From assembly GCF_030694375.1 (NCBI RefSeq), contig NZ_JAUXYL010000040.1, positions 1 to 64,000 on the forward strand: 64,000 bases of DNA. The letters are read 5' to 3'. The translations under genes and the position numbers were made by a program. The DNA is from Algoriphagus sp. (GTDB lineage Bacteria > Bacteroidota > Bacteroidia > Cytophagales > Cyclobacteriaceae). How positions within the stretch are numbered: position 1 is the first letter of the stretch; every line of letters starts with the position of its first letter. The notes below the pieces were generated by a model. It saw only the letters and a program-made list of their open reading frames with translations. It was not told the origin of the DNA and did not search any database. This document shows, piece after piece, positions 1 to 8,986 of the stretch.

Positions 1-2
1 GT

Positions 3-1862
3 ATTGCAAGAGCAGCAGGAGAGAATGTGGGTACTTATACCATCACGCCGTCCGGCGCTGCTGATGCGAACTATACGGTAGGATTTGTGACTGCACAGTT
101 TGCGATCACCCCGGCCACCTTAACGGTAACTGCGGACAACAAAACCAAGTATGAAGGTCAAGTCAACCCTCCTTTCACAGTATCCTACTCAGGTTTTGTT
201 AATGGCGATGATGAAGGCGATCTTCTTGGTGCTTTAGTTTTCTCTACAATTGCCAACGTAAATTCTTGTAATGGGAACTTTGATGTAACTCCTTCAGGAT
301 TGACCTCAGGTAACTATAACATCAATTTTGTTAAAGGGACTTTGACTATCCTAGGCGTAACAATCGACGCTTCAGGCAGCAGCACTCCAGTGCCAATGGG
401 TCAGGCAGCAAATCTTACAGCTACTATATCACCAGCTGTAGCAGGTGTAAGTGTCACCTTCACGGTGACGAATGAAGCTGGCGCAACAGTCTACACGACA
501 ACAGTGTTGACCAATGGTTCCGGGATAGCGACAGCAACTACTGGAACTCTTGAAACTGCCGGGGTATTGAAAGTAACTGCAACAGTTGGGACAGGATGTG
601 CAACTTCCACTGCTTATATCCCAGTATATGATGCGAGCGGAAGCTTCGTAACAGGCGGTGGTTGGATTAATTCACCAGCTGGTGCCATGCCGGCAAATCC
701 AACAGCAGTTGGTAAGGCCAACTTCGGATTTGTTTCCAAATACAAGAAAGGTTCTAACCAGGTTGACGGAAACACTGAATTTCAGTTCCAAGCTGGTGCA
801 GTCAACTTTAAATCAACGATGCATGAATCTGGTTCTTTGGTTATTTCAGGTAAAAAAGCAACATACCGGGGTACAGGAACTATTAACGGAGAGTCAGGAT
901 ACAAATTTGTTGTCGTGGCAATTGATGGAAACTGGAATGGACAATCCAATCCGGATGCATTCAGAATCAAAATAACCACTACTTCAGGTGTTACCATCTA
1001 TGATAACCAAATCGGTAAAGATGAAAACACTGAGGATGCAACCATCCTCGGTAACAACGGAACCGGCGGCGGATCAATCGTAATCCATGAAGTGAAGAAA
1101 GGCAACAAGCGTGTATCTACTGAACTAATCACCGTAGATTGGAACACTCCAGTAAAAGTGATTAAGGAGAAAGTAGATCAAATGAGCGCCACCTGGTTTG
1201 AAAGTAGAAAACTACCGATGACCCTAGATGCAGGCAACTATGATCCATTGACTCCAGGTATCTATGAACTGAAAGTTGGACTGTCTGAAAACGACTTCTA
1301 CGAACTCGAAGAGCCGATTTCTGTAAATGTCCTAGTCTTGGACAAACCACAGGCGCTTGATATCACGATCAGCAATGATAAGGTAGCCAAGGATGCAAGA
1401 TCCGGACAGGTAATCGGTACGCTGAGCACTATCGATCCGGTTGACGCTATCCATACCTACGAAATTGCTGAAAATGCAAATCTGACACTCGATGGTGACA
1501 AGGTGATCTGGACAGGAACTTCGGTACCTGCACAGTTGACGCTGACAGTATTCAGTACTGACAGAGCGGGTCAGACTATCAGCAGAGAGATCAAACTCAG
1601 AAAAGAGTTGAAGCCAGGTGAGTTCTTTATGTATCCAAACCCAGCTACTACCGAAACCAACATTATGTTGGATCTGGACGAAAGCGCAACTGTTGCATTC
1701 CAAGTTTATGATGCGATAGGCAGATTGGTGATCCAGGATGAGGTGTACAAAGAAGGAAGCTTCACCCATACCATTAAGGTGGATGGATTGGCACCGGGCA
1801 TGTACACGGTACAGCTGAAGGTTGGAAATATGGTAATGACCAAGCGATTGATCAAAAAGTAA
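3..1862 (+). CDS. MBG/Ig-repeat cell-surface protein with T9SS sorting signal (5' partial)
   Basis: This is the 3' part of a large secreted adhesin-like protein. The frame is open to the left window edge and the first possible start (GTG at 27) lies inside an MBG-type repeat (GTYTITP...NYTV), so the true start is upstream. Counted from that GTG, another MBG-like repeat covers about residues 31-110, an Ig-like domain about 112-205, and a domain opening with FVTGGGWINSPAGA about 206-330. A cadherin-like stretch lies at about 430-530. The last 75 residues (from YPNPA, through GRLV, to a basic KRLIKK end) match the type A C-terminal signal of the type IX secretion system. Expected location is the cell surface or medium. 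Ligand is unknown. Confidence 0.9.
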   Translation: MARAAGENVGTYTITPSGAADANYTVGFVTAQFAITPATLTVTADNKTKYEGQVNPPFTVSYSGFVNGDDEGDLLGALVFSTIANVNSCNGNFDVTPSGLTSGNYNINFVKGTLTILGVTIDASGSSTPVPMGQAANLTATISPAVAGVSVTFTVTNEAGATVYTTTVLTNGSGIATATTGTLETAGVLKVTATVGTGCATSTAYIPVYDASGSFVTGGGWINSPAGAMPANPTAVGKANFGFVSKYKKGSNQVDGNTEFQFQAGAVNFKSTMHESGSLVISGKKATYRGTGTINGESGYKFVVVAIDGNWNGQSNPDAFRIKITTTSGVTIYDNQIGKDENTEDATILGNNGTGGGSIVIHEVKKGNKRVSTELITVDWNTPVKVIKEKVDQMSATWFESRKLPMTLDAGNYDPLTPGIYELKVGLSENDFYELEEPISVNVLVLDKPQALDITISNDKVAKDARSGQVIGTLSTIDPVDAIHTYEIAENANLTLDGDKVIWTGTSVPAQLTLTVFSTDRAGQTISREIKLRKELKPGEFFMYPNPATTETNIMLDLDESATVAFQVYDAIGRLVIQDEVYKEGSFTHTIKVDGLAPGMYTVQLKVGNMVMTKRLIKK

Positions 1863-1887
1863 TCGCCAGGATCATTTCAAAACAAAG

Positions 1888-1920
1888 AATCCCGCTTCGA
1901 AAGAGGCGGGATTTTTTGTT
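1888..1920 (+). terminator. Rho-independent terminator of the T9SS protein gene
   Basis: An 8-bp stem (AATCCCGC with GCGGGATT) and a 10-nt loop are followed by a T-rich run, 26 bases after the stop codon. Confidence 0.85.
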
Positions 1921-1932
1921 TTATAGTAAATC

Positions 1933-2090
1933 GCTCACAGATGACACGGATGATCACAGATTTTGGCCACGAAGAGGCTCGAAGACGCTAAGTTTCTTTG
2001 TGGTTAAAAGCCTTTGCGTCCACTGCGACTCCGCGGTAAAAATTAAAGTTTACAAAAAGCTCACAGATGTCACGGATGATCACAGATTTT
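1933..2090. repeat. Repeat cluster: direct repeats flanking an inverted-repeat core
   Basis: Two 32-bp direct repeats (1933-1964 and 2059-2090) of the cacagat type differ at one base. Between them lies an imperfect inverted pair: an arm starting CCACGAAGAGGC near 1967 and an arm ending GACTCCGCGG near 2036. The same modules recur at many intergenic sites in the window. The open frame across this stretch is not a convincing gene. Confidence 0.75.
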
Positions 2091-2117
2091 TGCTGCAATG
2101 GCTCGATGGCATTCAAA

Positions 2118-2675
2118 TTAAAGCGTACGGACTATATTCTTTTTCATGATCTGAATATTTCTGTACTCAGGAAAGATGCGTTCAAAATCTAGCGTATAAG
2201 TCAGAATTTCACGATAGCCCACTTTTTCATAGAATTTTCTTGCTTGCATCTGACATTCCATTGCCTCCAGCCAAATAGCTTCCAGGCCATTTTCTACCGC
2301 AACTTTTTCGCAGTGATCCATGAGGATCCTTGCGATTCCTTTACCATGAACTTCAGGATGGAGGTAAAGTCGATGGAGCTTCATTGCATTGGGTATTTCC
2401 AATTCCTTGGGAGAAAGTGGAAAGTCATACTTGAGTATACCAATTTTTTTACCTCCCAATTCAACAAAGAAATAATGGCTTGTAGGTCGCTTGAGTTCTT
2501 TGTGTAAGGTATGCCGATTGTATATCAGATTCACATACCAATCTCCCTGATCTTCCCAGATATACCGATAACCTGATCGATACACTTCGTCCATCAACTG
2601 GTAGAGAACCTGTTGATCTTCTGCCTGAATAGGATTTAAAAGTAGTTTTAAGCCGGAATCAAGGGTGATATTCAT
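2118..2675 (-). CDS. GNAT family N-acetyltransferase
   Basis: A predicted cytoplasmic acetyl-CoA-dependent N-acetyltransferase of 185 residues, full length for a single-domain GNAT. Motif A is visible around residues 95-120: a hydrophobic strand (LHRLYL), then HPEVHGKGIARIL, which fits the R/Q-x-x-G-x-G/A acetyl-CoA pyrophosphate loop. The C-terminal motif B region (ARKFYEKVGYRE) is also typical. The substrate cannot be read from the sequence. It lies 18 bp downstream of the 97-residue gene on the same strand, so the two are probably cotranscribed. Confidence 0.85.
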   Translation of the reverse strand: MNITLDSGLKLLLNPIQAEDQQVLYQLMDEVYRSGYRYIWEDQGDWYVNLIYNRHTLHKELKRPTSHYFFVELGGKKIGILKYDFPLSPKELEIPNAMKLHRLYLHPEVHGKGIARILMDHCEKVAVENGLEAIWLEAMECQMQARKFYEKVGYREILTYTLDFERIFPEYRNIQIMKKNIVRTL

Positions 2676-2693
2676 CCCCGAAAATAGGAAAAC

Positions 2694-2987
2694 CTATTTG
2701 AATTTTTCCATCAACTCGTCGGTCATATCATCGGAATAAACTCCGTATGAATTGACGACTACGCCTTTTAATTTTCCGTCAAGGGAGGAGATAGCATACA
2801 AAATTGCTTCATCTGATGGGTCTGTATTTCCTTCAAATCTGAATGTCTGATCCACTTCAAATTGAGAAGGGAGTAAGCAGACATCTCCGCAAATCAAGCT
2901 GTCAAATCGGATATTGAAATCCTCGGTGTATCCTTTTTTTCTGAGTTTTTCAAGCGTTTCTACCAGTGTGGTTTCGTAGTGTTGCAT
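2694..2987 (-). CDS. Small conserved Bacteroidota protein (often mislabelled PRPP synthetase)
   Basis: A 97-residue acidic soluble protein with no signal peptide or membrane segment. It resembles a family of about 100 residues common in Bacteroidota, with a layout of KKRGYT.DF.L.F, then a RFEG...DPSDEAI.YAI core and a VVNSYGVY.D..T/S C-terminus. Databases often label this family phosphoribosylpyrophosphate synthetase, but none of the large PRPP synthetase domains fits in a protein this short. I therefore assign no function. It precedes the acetyltransferase gene in an apparent two-gene operon, with repeat DNA upstream. Confidence 0.8.
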   Translation of the reverse strand: MQHYETTLVETLEKLRKKGYTEDFNIRFDSLICGDVCLLPSQFEVDQTFRFEGNTDPSDEAILYAISSLDGKLKGVVVNSYGVYSDDMTDELMEKFK

Positions 2988-2988
2988 A

Positions 2989-4078
2989 GAGTTAAAAATT
3001 TGTTTCTATAGTTTACGAGACCAGCGCTATAAAGTGCTAATAATAAAAAACCTTTTGCCACAAGGACGCGAAAAGGAGCAAAGGGTTTTTACCACGGAGA
3101 ACACTGAGAAAAGCTAAAACTTTTTGGTTTTTCGCTACAAAGATTGAAAAAGAAAATTCTCCCACAGATTAGCACAGAAAAATTCACAGATAAACACAGA
3201 TTTTTTCTGCTTGCTTTTCCAAGTCAATAAAGCGAAGCGCATACTCTGTGACCTCAAAAAAGGCAACTAGAGCACTAAATGAATGAGGTTCTTTTTACTT
3301 TTAACTTCACAAAACTTTTCTCTTAGGGAACTCTGTGGTAAAAATTTTCCTTTGCGAAAACCTTTGCGTTCATGGCGGCTCTGCGGTTTAAAAACAAAAA
3401 ACTTTCCCGCAGCTTAACGCAGATAAATACACAGATTACCACAGATTATTTCTGCTTGCTCTATAGTAAATACCAAGTCAATCAAGCGAAGCGCATACTC
3501 TGTGACCTCAAAAAAGGCTACTGGAGCACTGAATGAATGAGGTTCTTTTTACTTTTAACTTCACAAAACTTTTCTCTTAGAGAACTCTGTGGTAAAAATT
3601 TTCCTTTGTGAAAACCTTTGCGTTCATGGCGGCTCTGCGGTTTAAAAACAAAAAACTTTCCCGCAGATTAACGCAGAAAAATCCGCAGATTTCCACAGAT
3701 TATTTCTGCTTGCTCTATAGTAAATACCAAGTCAATCAAGCGAAGCGCATACTCTGTGACCTCAAAAAAGGTCAGCTATAGAATGATCGATTGAAGTTCT
3801 ACAATTGATCGAATATCTTGCTTAATAAACTCTCCTTTTTCTTTGCGGTAGAAACCTTTGCGCTACTTCGTGTTCTTCGTGGTTTAAAAACAAAAAAACC
3901 TTCGAGTACGCCGCGGCGCACTCAAAGGTTAGTTTATTGGAATTTTTCCAAATTAATTAAGCGAAGCGCATACTCTGTGATCTCAAAAAAGGCTACAAGA
4001 GCATTGGTTGACTGAAGTTCATTTTACCTTTTGACTTCATGAAACTTATCCCTCCGTGAACTCAGTGGTAAATTTGCC
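2989..4078. repeat. Gene-free tandem repeat array (about 254-bp period)
   Basis: About 1.1 kb without a credible gene. The core gcgaagcgcatactctgtg starts at 3232, 3486, 3740 and 3961, giving spacings of 254, 254 and 221 bp. Each full unit carries a cacagat-type module, the core followed by acctcaaaaaagg, an AT-rich spacer, and a module ending cctttgcgttcatggcgg...ctgcggttta. Units 1 and 2 are nearly identical. The fourth is diverged and shortened. The array lies between the 97-residue gene and the 3' end of the transketolase operon. Confidence 0.85.
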
Positions 4079-5044
4079 TTATTTCTTCCTCGCCAAAGCT
4101 CTTTTTGCAGCTTTCACAATATTCTCAGCATTCAGCCCGTATTTTTCCAGCAGTTGAGTCGGGGTTCCTGACTCGCCAAAGCTGTCATTGACACCCACAT
4201 ACTCCAAGGGCGCAGGATGGTGACGGATCAGCGTATTCGCAATGCTGTCACCCAAACCACCGTTGATCTGATGCTCTTCGGCAGATACCGCGCAACCTGT
4301 CTTTTTCACAGATTCCAAGATCGCTTCTGTATCCAATGGTTTGATGGTGTGGATGTTGATCACTTCGGCGTAAATCCCTTCTTCACGCAGCATGGCTTCT
4401 GCAACTACCGCTTCCCAAACCAAATGTCCGGTTGCGAAGATGGTCACGTCCTTGCCATCGATCATTTTCCATGCCTTTCCGATCTCAAACTTCTGATCGG
4501 CAGGAGTGAAGATTGGCCAGCTCGGTCGTCCAAATCTCAGGTAAACCGGGCCTTCGTACTCAGCAATTGCCAACGTAGCGGCTTTCGTCTGATTGTAGTC
4601 GCATGGGTTGATCACCGTCATGTGAGGGAGCATTTTCATCATGCCCAAGTCCTCCAGTATTTGATGAGTCGCTCCGTCTTCTCCAAGTGTCAAACCTGCG
4701 TGTGAGGCGCAGATTTTCACATTTTTGTCGGAGTAGGCCACGGATTGACGGATTTGGTCATAGACACGTCCGGTGGCGAAATTTGCAAAGGTACCTGCAA
4801 AAGGAATCTTACCTCCGATAGCCAAACCTGCTGAAATGCCGATCATATTGGCTTCTGCAATTCCTGTTTGGAAGAACCGATCCGGGAATTCCTTCTGGAA
4901 ATCACCCATTTTCAGGGAACCGATCAAGTCGGCACAAAGTCCTACTACGTTGGGATTTCTTCTTCCTGCTTCCAAGAAACCGTCACCGAAACCGGAGCGG
5001 GTATCTTTTTTTTCTGTATAAGTATATTTTAAGTCTAAGCTCAT
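4079..5044 (-). CDS. Transketolase, C-terminal subunit
   Basis: The pyrimidine-binding plus C-terminal half of a split, thiamine-diphosphate-dependent transketolase (321 residues). With its partner it would move two-carbon ketol units in the non-oxidative pentose phosphate pathway. Visible landmarks are DLIGSLKMGDF near the N-terminus, the region FFQTGIAEANMIGISAGLA, where the E of GIAEANM is expected to activate ThDP, and the C-terminal domain GLGDSIANTL. The upstream gene supplies the ThDP diphosphate-binding half, 24 bp away. Two-gene transketolases are usual in many bacteria and archaea, so the split is not a frameshift. A DXPS-like role is less likely given the pairing. Confidence 0.92.
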   Translation of the reverse strand: MSLDLKYTYTEKKDTRSGFGDGFLEAGRRNPNVVGLCADLIGSLKMGDFQKEFPDRFFQTGIAEANMIGISAGLAIGGKIPFAGTFANFATGRVYDQIRQSVAYSDKNVKICASHAGLTLGEDGATHQILEDLGMMKMLPHMTVINPCDYNQTKAATLAIAEYEGPVYLRFGRPSWPIFTPADQKFEIGKAWKMIDGKDVTIFATGHLVWEAVVAEAMLREEGIYAEVINIHTIKPLDTEAILESVKKTGCAVSAEEHQINGGLGDSIANTLIRHHPAPLEYVGVNDSFGESGTPTQLLEKYGLNAENIVKAAKRALARKK

Positions 5045-5068
5045 CTTCTTGTGTTTTGGGAATGGGAA

Positions 5069-5920
5069 TTAATAATCGCCGAGGGTTTCTTCCAATTGGC
5101 CCAATGCTTTGGCCAATTGTTCGTCGTTAGGCGGTGAACCGTGCCACTTGTGCGTGCCCACCATGAAATCGACCCCAAAGCCCATTTCGGTGTAAAGCAG
5201 GTTCAGGACAGGCTTTCCTTTTCCGGTTAAGGACTTGGCTTTTTCCAAGCCTTCCAAGACGGACTTCATGTCATTCCCTTCTTTGATCTCATTCACTTCC
5301 CAGCCAAAGGCTTCCCATTTTGCCTTTAGATTCAACAGATCCATGATCTTTTCGGTAGGGCCATCGATCTGCTGACCATTGTAATCTACTGTAGCAATCA
5401 AATTGTCGACCTTATGGTGTGCCGCATACATGGCAGCTTCCCAAACCTGTCCTTCCTGCAATTCCCCGTCACCCATCATGACATAGACTAATTTGTCGTC
5501 TTTGTCGATTTTCTTGGCCTGAGCCACGCCCAATGCCACCGATAGTCCCTGACCCAATGAGCCGGAGGCAACACGGATACCCGGAAGGTGTTCGTGTGTC
5601 GCAGGATGGCCCTGAAGCCTGGAATTCAACTTTCTGAAGGTCTTCATCTCCGCTACAGGAAAATAGCCGCTGCGCGAAAGCACAGAATACCAGCCTGCCG
5701 AAAGGTGTCCGTTTGAAAGAAAAAAGACATCTTCGCCTTTTCCGTCCATTTTGAAATTGGGGTCGTGTCTCAGCTGATCAAAGTAGAGCGCGACGAAAAA
5801 CTCAGCACATCCAAGCGGTGCTCCCGGGTGACCGGACTGAACGGCGTGAACCATTCGCAACACGTCTCTTCTGAGCTGGGTACAGATTTTTTGGAGTTGT
5901 TCAATTGATTGTTTTTCCAT
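5069..5920 (-). CDS. Transketolase, N-terminal subunit
   Basis: The ThDP diphosphate-binding half of split transketolase (283 residues). Near the N-terminus MVHAVQSGHPGAPLGCAEFFVALYF is the transketolase signature. The cofactor motif is clear: MGDGELQEGQVWEAAMYAAHHKVDNLIATVDYNGQ fits the GDG...N pattern for Mg-ThDP binding at about residues 150-182. LSNGHLSAGWYSVL contributes an active-site histidine. It is followed by the C-terminal subunit gene and preceded at 9 bp by the bcp-like peroxiredoxin gene, which suggests cotranscription. Confidence 0.92.
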   Translation of the reverse strand: MEKQSIEQLQKICTQLRRDVLRMVHAVQSGHPGAPLGCAEFFVALYFDQLRHDPNFKMDGKGEDVFFLSNGHLSAGWYSVLSRSGYFPVAEMKTFRKLNSRLQGHPATHEHLPGIRVASGSLGQGLSVALGVAQAKKIDKDDKLVYVMMGDGELQEGQVWEAAMYAAHHKVDNLIATVDYNGQQIDGPTEKIMDLLNLKAKWEAFGWEVNEIKEGNDMKSVLEGLEKAKSLTGKGKPVLNLLYTEMGFGVDFMVGTHKWHGSPPNDEQLAKALGQLEETLGDY

Positions 5921-5929
5921 TACATCGAT

Positions 5930-6379
5930 TTATTTTAGGATTTGAGCAGTATGGTTTTTGGTATCGACTTTCTCGATTACTTCTGCAATTTTCCCCTGCT
6001 CATCGATCACAAAGGTGGTCCGGGCGGTGCCCATATACTTTCGGCCATACATGGATTTTTCAACCCAAGTACCATAGGCTTCATGCACTTTCAGATCGGT
6101 GTCGGCGATAAGCGAAAAGGGAAGGGATTGCTTTTCAATGAATTTTTGATGGGATTTTTCGGCATCGGAGCTAATTCCCAAGACTACATAACCTGCTTTC
6201 AGTAGTGTGTCGTAATTGTCGCGCAGGTTGCAGGCTTGGGCGGTGCAGCCTGGAGTTGCGTCTTTGGGATAGAAGTAAAGTACTACCTTTTTCCCTTTGT
6301 AATCGGAGAGTTTGACGGTTTCTCCCGTTTCAATTTTTGCTTCGAATGCTGGGGCCATTTGGCCTACTTCTAATGACAT
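5930..6379 (-). CDS. bcp: Thioredoxin-dependent thiol peroxidase (Bcp/PrxQ)
   Basis: A peroxiredoxin of the Bcp/PrxQ class, which reduces peroxides with thioredoxin as donor. The motif DATPGCTAQACNLRD holds the peroxidatic Cys (PGCT) and, five residues later, the resolving Cys typical of the atypical 2-Cys type. I chose the ATG at 6379 (MSLEVGQMAPAF), because the family starts just before the G-x-x-AP-x-F motif. The upstream extension is only eight residues. The protein is about 149 residues, normal for the family, and has no signal peptide, so it is cytoplasmic. Confidence 0.93.
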   Translation of the reverse strand: MSLEVGQMAPAFEAKIETGETVKLSDYKGKKVVLYFYPKDATPGCTAQACNLRDNYDTLLKAGYVVLGISSDAEKSHQKFIEKQSLPFSLIADTDLKVHEAYGTWVEKSMYGRKYMGTARTTFVIDEQGKIAEVIEKVDTKNHTAQILK

Positions 6380-6406
6380 AATGATTTTGGTTTTGTGAAA
6401 CAATGA

Positions 6407-8308
6407 TTAGGAAATGGTGCCTTTCCATTCGGCAACGTTGCCGGCCATGTCGGTCACCTTGAGTAAAACAGCTCCCCGAAGTGGTTGTTTATTCAAAGTT
6501 TCAGACCAAATCACGGCTTGCTTGTGCTCATAGCGCATCAAAATCCATTTTCCATCTACAAAAGCTTCAAAACTCTTAATTCCGGATAGGTTATCCTTAA
6601 TCGTAAATCTCATTTCCTGACCATTGACTCTAATCGGTGTAATTGTTGGTTTGACATCATCCAAGGCCAAAACAAAACTACCAAAATTTCTGGTTTTGAA
6701 GCGGATTTGGCCTTCTTCCCATTCCCCTCCGACAAAAGATCGGGAACCATTGGGTGAACGCGCGTACACATGGGTCCTGCTTTTGTTGCCGGTATAGCCA
6801 CTTACATCCCAAGTCAGCTCTATTGGATTCCATAGGTACTCGTTGGTTTCATGCAGGCGGAGTACAGGCGCGTTTGCCGGCCCGGAAAGGTTTACTCTCA
6901 AGTATAAATCTTCCAAAAGGCTATTTTCTTCCGTTCGGATTTTAAGTTTGTCGATCGCATGCAGATGCTCTTTTCCAACCGGAAAATGTCCAATCAAGTC
7001 TGGTATCAGGATTTCTGAACAAAGGTCAATTTTGGATGGAATACCAAATCTTAAATCCCACAGGTAGGTGCGAGTCTGAGAATCCTGATAAGCAGGAAGG
7101 ATTTCATAGACCGTATTTCCGATAAAAAATTGAGCTAAACCTCCCTTAGTCGTCTGAGCAACCTTGATCTTCATGTGATGCTTTGCATAGCTCGTTTGAG
7201 CTTTGGCAGGGGCTGCACCATCTGAGATGGTAGAGTCAAGATCGGCCCCCGTCAAAGTCATATTAACTAGGCGAGCATTATTATTCGCATCCAGAAGTTT
7301 TATGGTTACCGCCTTTTTCTGTCCGGCGGCAAGTTCAAAGTAACCTGTTCCGGGAGAGTTTGGAGTGAAGTACTCAAACTTCAAATTGGACTGATGATAT
7401 AATTTAGTGAAGCGATTTTGATGCGTATGCAAAAGAAAATGTCGGGTATAATTGAAGTCCACTCGATCTATATTCATAGAATAAAGGAGTCCAGATTCAT
7501 CGGAAACTTCAAATTTTGGGAAACCGTTTTGGTTTTCCGCTCCGTCTAGTTTGTCGTAGGCTTGAATTTCCAAACCAACTCTACCAGTTACTCGGATCGT
7601 TTCCGGAATCCGGTAGCTAGCGCCACTCAGAACAGGTGTAAGTTCGATCCGTTGAAATTTTCCATTCACTCGGCTGTCAATTTCCAGCGGGACGATTGCA
7701 ATTTTTTGAGGAGTGGGAGGAATGTTGTCCAAGATTTCAGTAAATCCCGCCAAAAGTGGATCCATAGCCCGATCCAAACTGTCACGAATTTCGAAATGAA
7801 GATGCGGACCGCCTGAACTTCCTGTATTTCCCCCATTGGCAATTAGCTCCCCCTTTTTGACAGGCAGTTCCCCAACACTCGGAAATACCTCCAGTTCATT
7901 AGCTTTAGCTTCATACATCTTCTGCCTTATCCATTCGGTCAGCTTGGGATTGAAATTGCGCAAGTGACCGTAAAGTGTGATATGCCCAGTGGGGTGCTTG
8001 AGGTAAATGACATTTCCATAGCCAAACGAGGAAACCTTGATCCGGTGAATCCAACCATCCGCTGCGGCATAAATCGGCTCGCCTTCAGTACCACCAAATT
8101 TGTAATCCAAACCTGTGTGGAAGTGATTGGGCCGTAGCTCTGAAAAGTTACCGGATAGGTAATTTCTTCCTCCTGGTTTGACTGGCGATCTGAAAATTCC
8201 TTTTTCGATTTGTTGGGCCGAGAGTCCAGAAACTGTCAAAAAGGCAAGAAATAGGGCAAAAGAGGGTACTTTATTTAACTTCAAAATCAAGCATTTTTTC
8301 TGTTCCAA
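6407..8308 (-). CDS. M23 family zinc metallopeptidase (LytM-like)
   Basis: An exported peptidoglycan endopeptidase candidate of 633 residues. A signal peptide spans about residues 10-32 (hydrophobic FALFLAFLTVSGLSAQQ). The M23/LytM domain follows, with the first zinc motif HFHTGLDYK (H64 and D68) and the second PHLHFE near residue 170. The remaining 430 residues look like beta-rich domains with no recognised family, as in other long Bacteroidota M23 proteins. The start overlaps the 3' end of the FAH-family gene by 38 bp. No other ATG fits before the signal peptide, so translational coupling is likely. Confidence 0.88.
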   Translation of the reverse strand: MEQKKCLILKLNKVPSFALFLAFLTVSGLSAQQIEKGIFRSPVKPGGRNYLSGNFSELRPNHFHTGLDYKFGGTEGEPIYAAADGWIHRIKVSSFGYGNVIYLKHPTGHITLYGHLRNFNPKLTEWIRQKMYEAKANELEVFPSVGELPVKKGELIANGGNTGSSGGPHLHFEIRDSLDRAMDPLLAGFTEILDNIPPTPQKIAIVPLEIDSRVNGKFQRIELTPVLSGASYRIPETIRVTGRVGLEIQAYDKLDGAENQNGFPKFEVSDESGLLYSMNIDRVDFNYTRHFLLHTHQNRFTKLYHQSNLKFEYFTPNSPGTGYFELAAGQKKAVTIKLLDANNNARLVNMTLTGADLDSTISDGAAPAKAQTSYAKHHMKIKVAQTTKGGLAQFFIGNTVYEILPAYQDSQTRTYLWDLRFGIPSKIDLCSEILIPDLIGHFPVGKEHLHAIDKLKIRTEENSLLEDLYLRVNLSGPANAPVLRLHETNEYLWNPIELTWDVSGYTGNKSRTHVYARSPNGSRSFVGGEWEEGQIRFKTRNFGSFVLALDDVKPTITPIRVNGQEMRFTIKDNLSGIKSFEAFVDGKWILMRYEHKQAVIWSETLNKQPLRGAVLLKVTDMAGNVAEWKGTIS

Positions 8309-8882
8309 TAAAACCAGTCAGGTGATCCCCAACTTTGACGGGCCCAACTCCGGCGGGTGTACCGGTGTAAATGAGGTCGCCTTTCTTCAACGTGAAGAAT
8401 TGGGAAACGTAGGAGATTATTGTAGCAAAATCGAAAAGCATCAGGCTAGTGTTTCCCTTCTGTCTGAGTTCTCCATTGATTTCGAGGTGAAAGTCAATGT
8501 CTTTCAGGTCTTTAAAATCAGTGACCGGCTTAAAGTCACCAATTGGCGCAGAACCGTTGAATGCTTTTGCGATTTCCCAGGGAAGACCTTTGGCTTTGCA
8601 TTGGTCCTGAAGGTCACGGGCTGTGAAGTCAATTCCCAAGCCGATTTCATCGAAATACCGATGGGCAAACTGAGGTTGGATGTATTTTCCTTCTTTGGAA
8701 ATTTTGAGAACGAGTTCTACCTCGTGGTGAATATTTTCGGAGAAATCCGGATAAAAAAAAGGCGCACCAGCTTTCAAAAGAGCGGTGTCCGGCTTGAGAA
8801 AAACGACAGGTTTACCGGGTTTTTCGTTTTTGAGTTCTTCAATATGAGCGGCGTAATTTCGGCCGATGCAGATGATTTTCAT
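8271..8882 (-). CDS. Fumarylacetoacetate hydrolase family protein
   Basis: A FAH-fold hydrolase or decarboxylase of about 203 residues, the short form similar to YcgM or human FAHD1 (acylpyruvase/oxaloacetate decarboxylase). I start it at 8882, where MKIICIGRNYAAHIEE matches the usual N-terminus of the short form. The longer frame adds 20 unlikely residues. Metal ligands are visible in HHEVELVLKI (E-x-E) with a D in the later AFNGSAP/FTARDLQ region, and LIYTGTPAGVGPVKVGD is the family C-terminal signature. It heads the minus-strand operon that runs to transketolase. Exact substrate is not determinable. Confidence 0.9.
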   Translation of the reverse strand: MKIICIGRNYAAHIEELKNEKPGKPVVFLKPDTALLKAGAPFFYPDFSENIHHEVELVLKISKEGKYIQPQFAHRYFDEIGLGIDFTARDLQDQCKAKGLPWEIAKAFNGSAPIGDFKPVTDFKDLKDIDFHLEINGELRQKGNTSLMLFDFATIISYVSQFFTLKKGDLIYTGTPAGVGPVKVGDHLTGFIGTEKMLDFEVK

Positions 8883-8986
8883 GATGGTTTTTGCGGGGTT
8901 TTGCCAAAGCTCTTCAAGCTTTGATGCCGTGAAATTAAGCATATCTGCGGTAAAAAATGGACGAAAACTTAGGATAAAGGAGAATT

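Noticed and set aside
1916..2149. A 77-residue plus-strand frame after the T9SS gene
   Set aside because: It starts in a terminator tail and runs through repeat modules.
2694..2987. Phosphoribosylpyrophosphate synthetase
   Set aside because: The family of this 97-residue protein often carries that label, but it is far too short and lacks the PRPP-binding motif.
3818..4015. A 65-residue plus-strand frame
   Set aside because: It lies entirely in the fourth copy of the tandem repeat and shows no protein-like composition.
3158..4078. CRISPR array
   Set aside because: The 254-bp units are continuous tandem copies without short identical repeats and unique spacers of similar size, and no cas gene is near.
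4079..5920. Frameshifted single transketolase gene
   Set aside because: Each half has its own start and stop with a 24-bp spacer, and both are complete at the known split point of two-gene transketolases.
8178..8924. A 248-residue plus-strand open frame
   Set aside because: It lies opposite the FAH-family and M23 genes, which have clear family motifs. Its own translation shows no recognisable domain.
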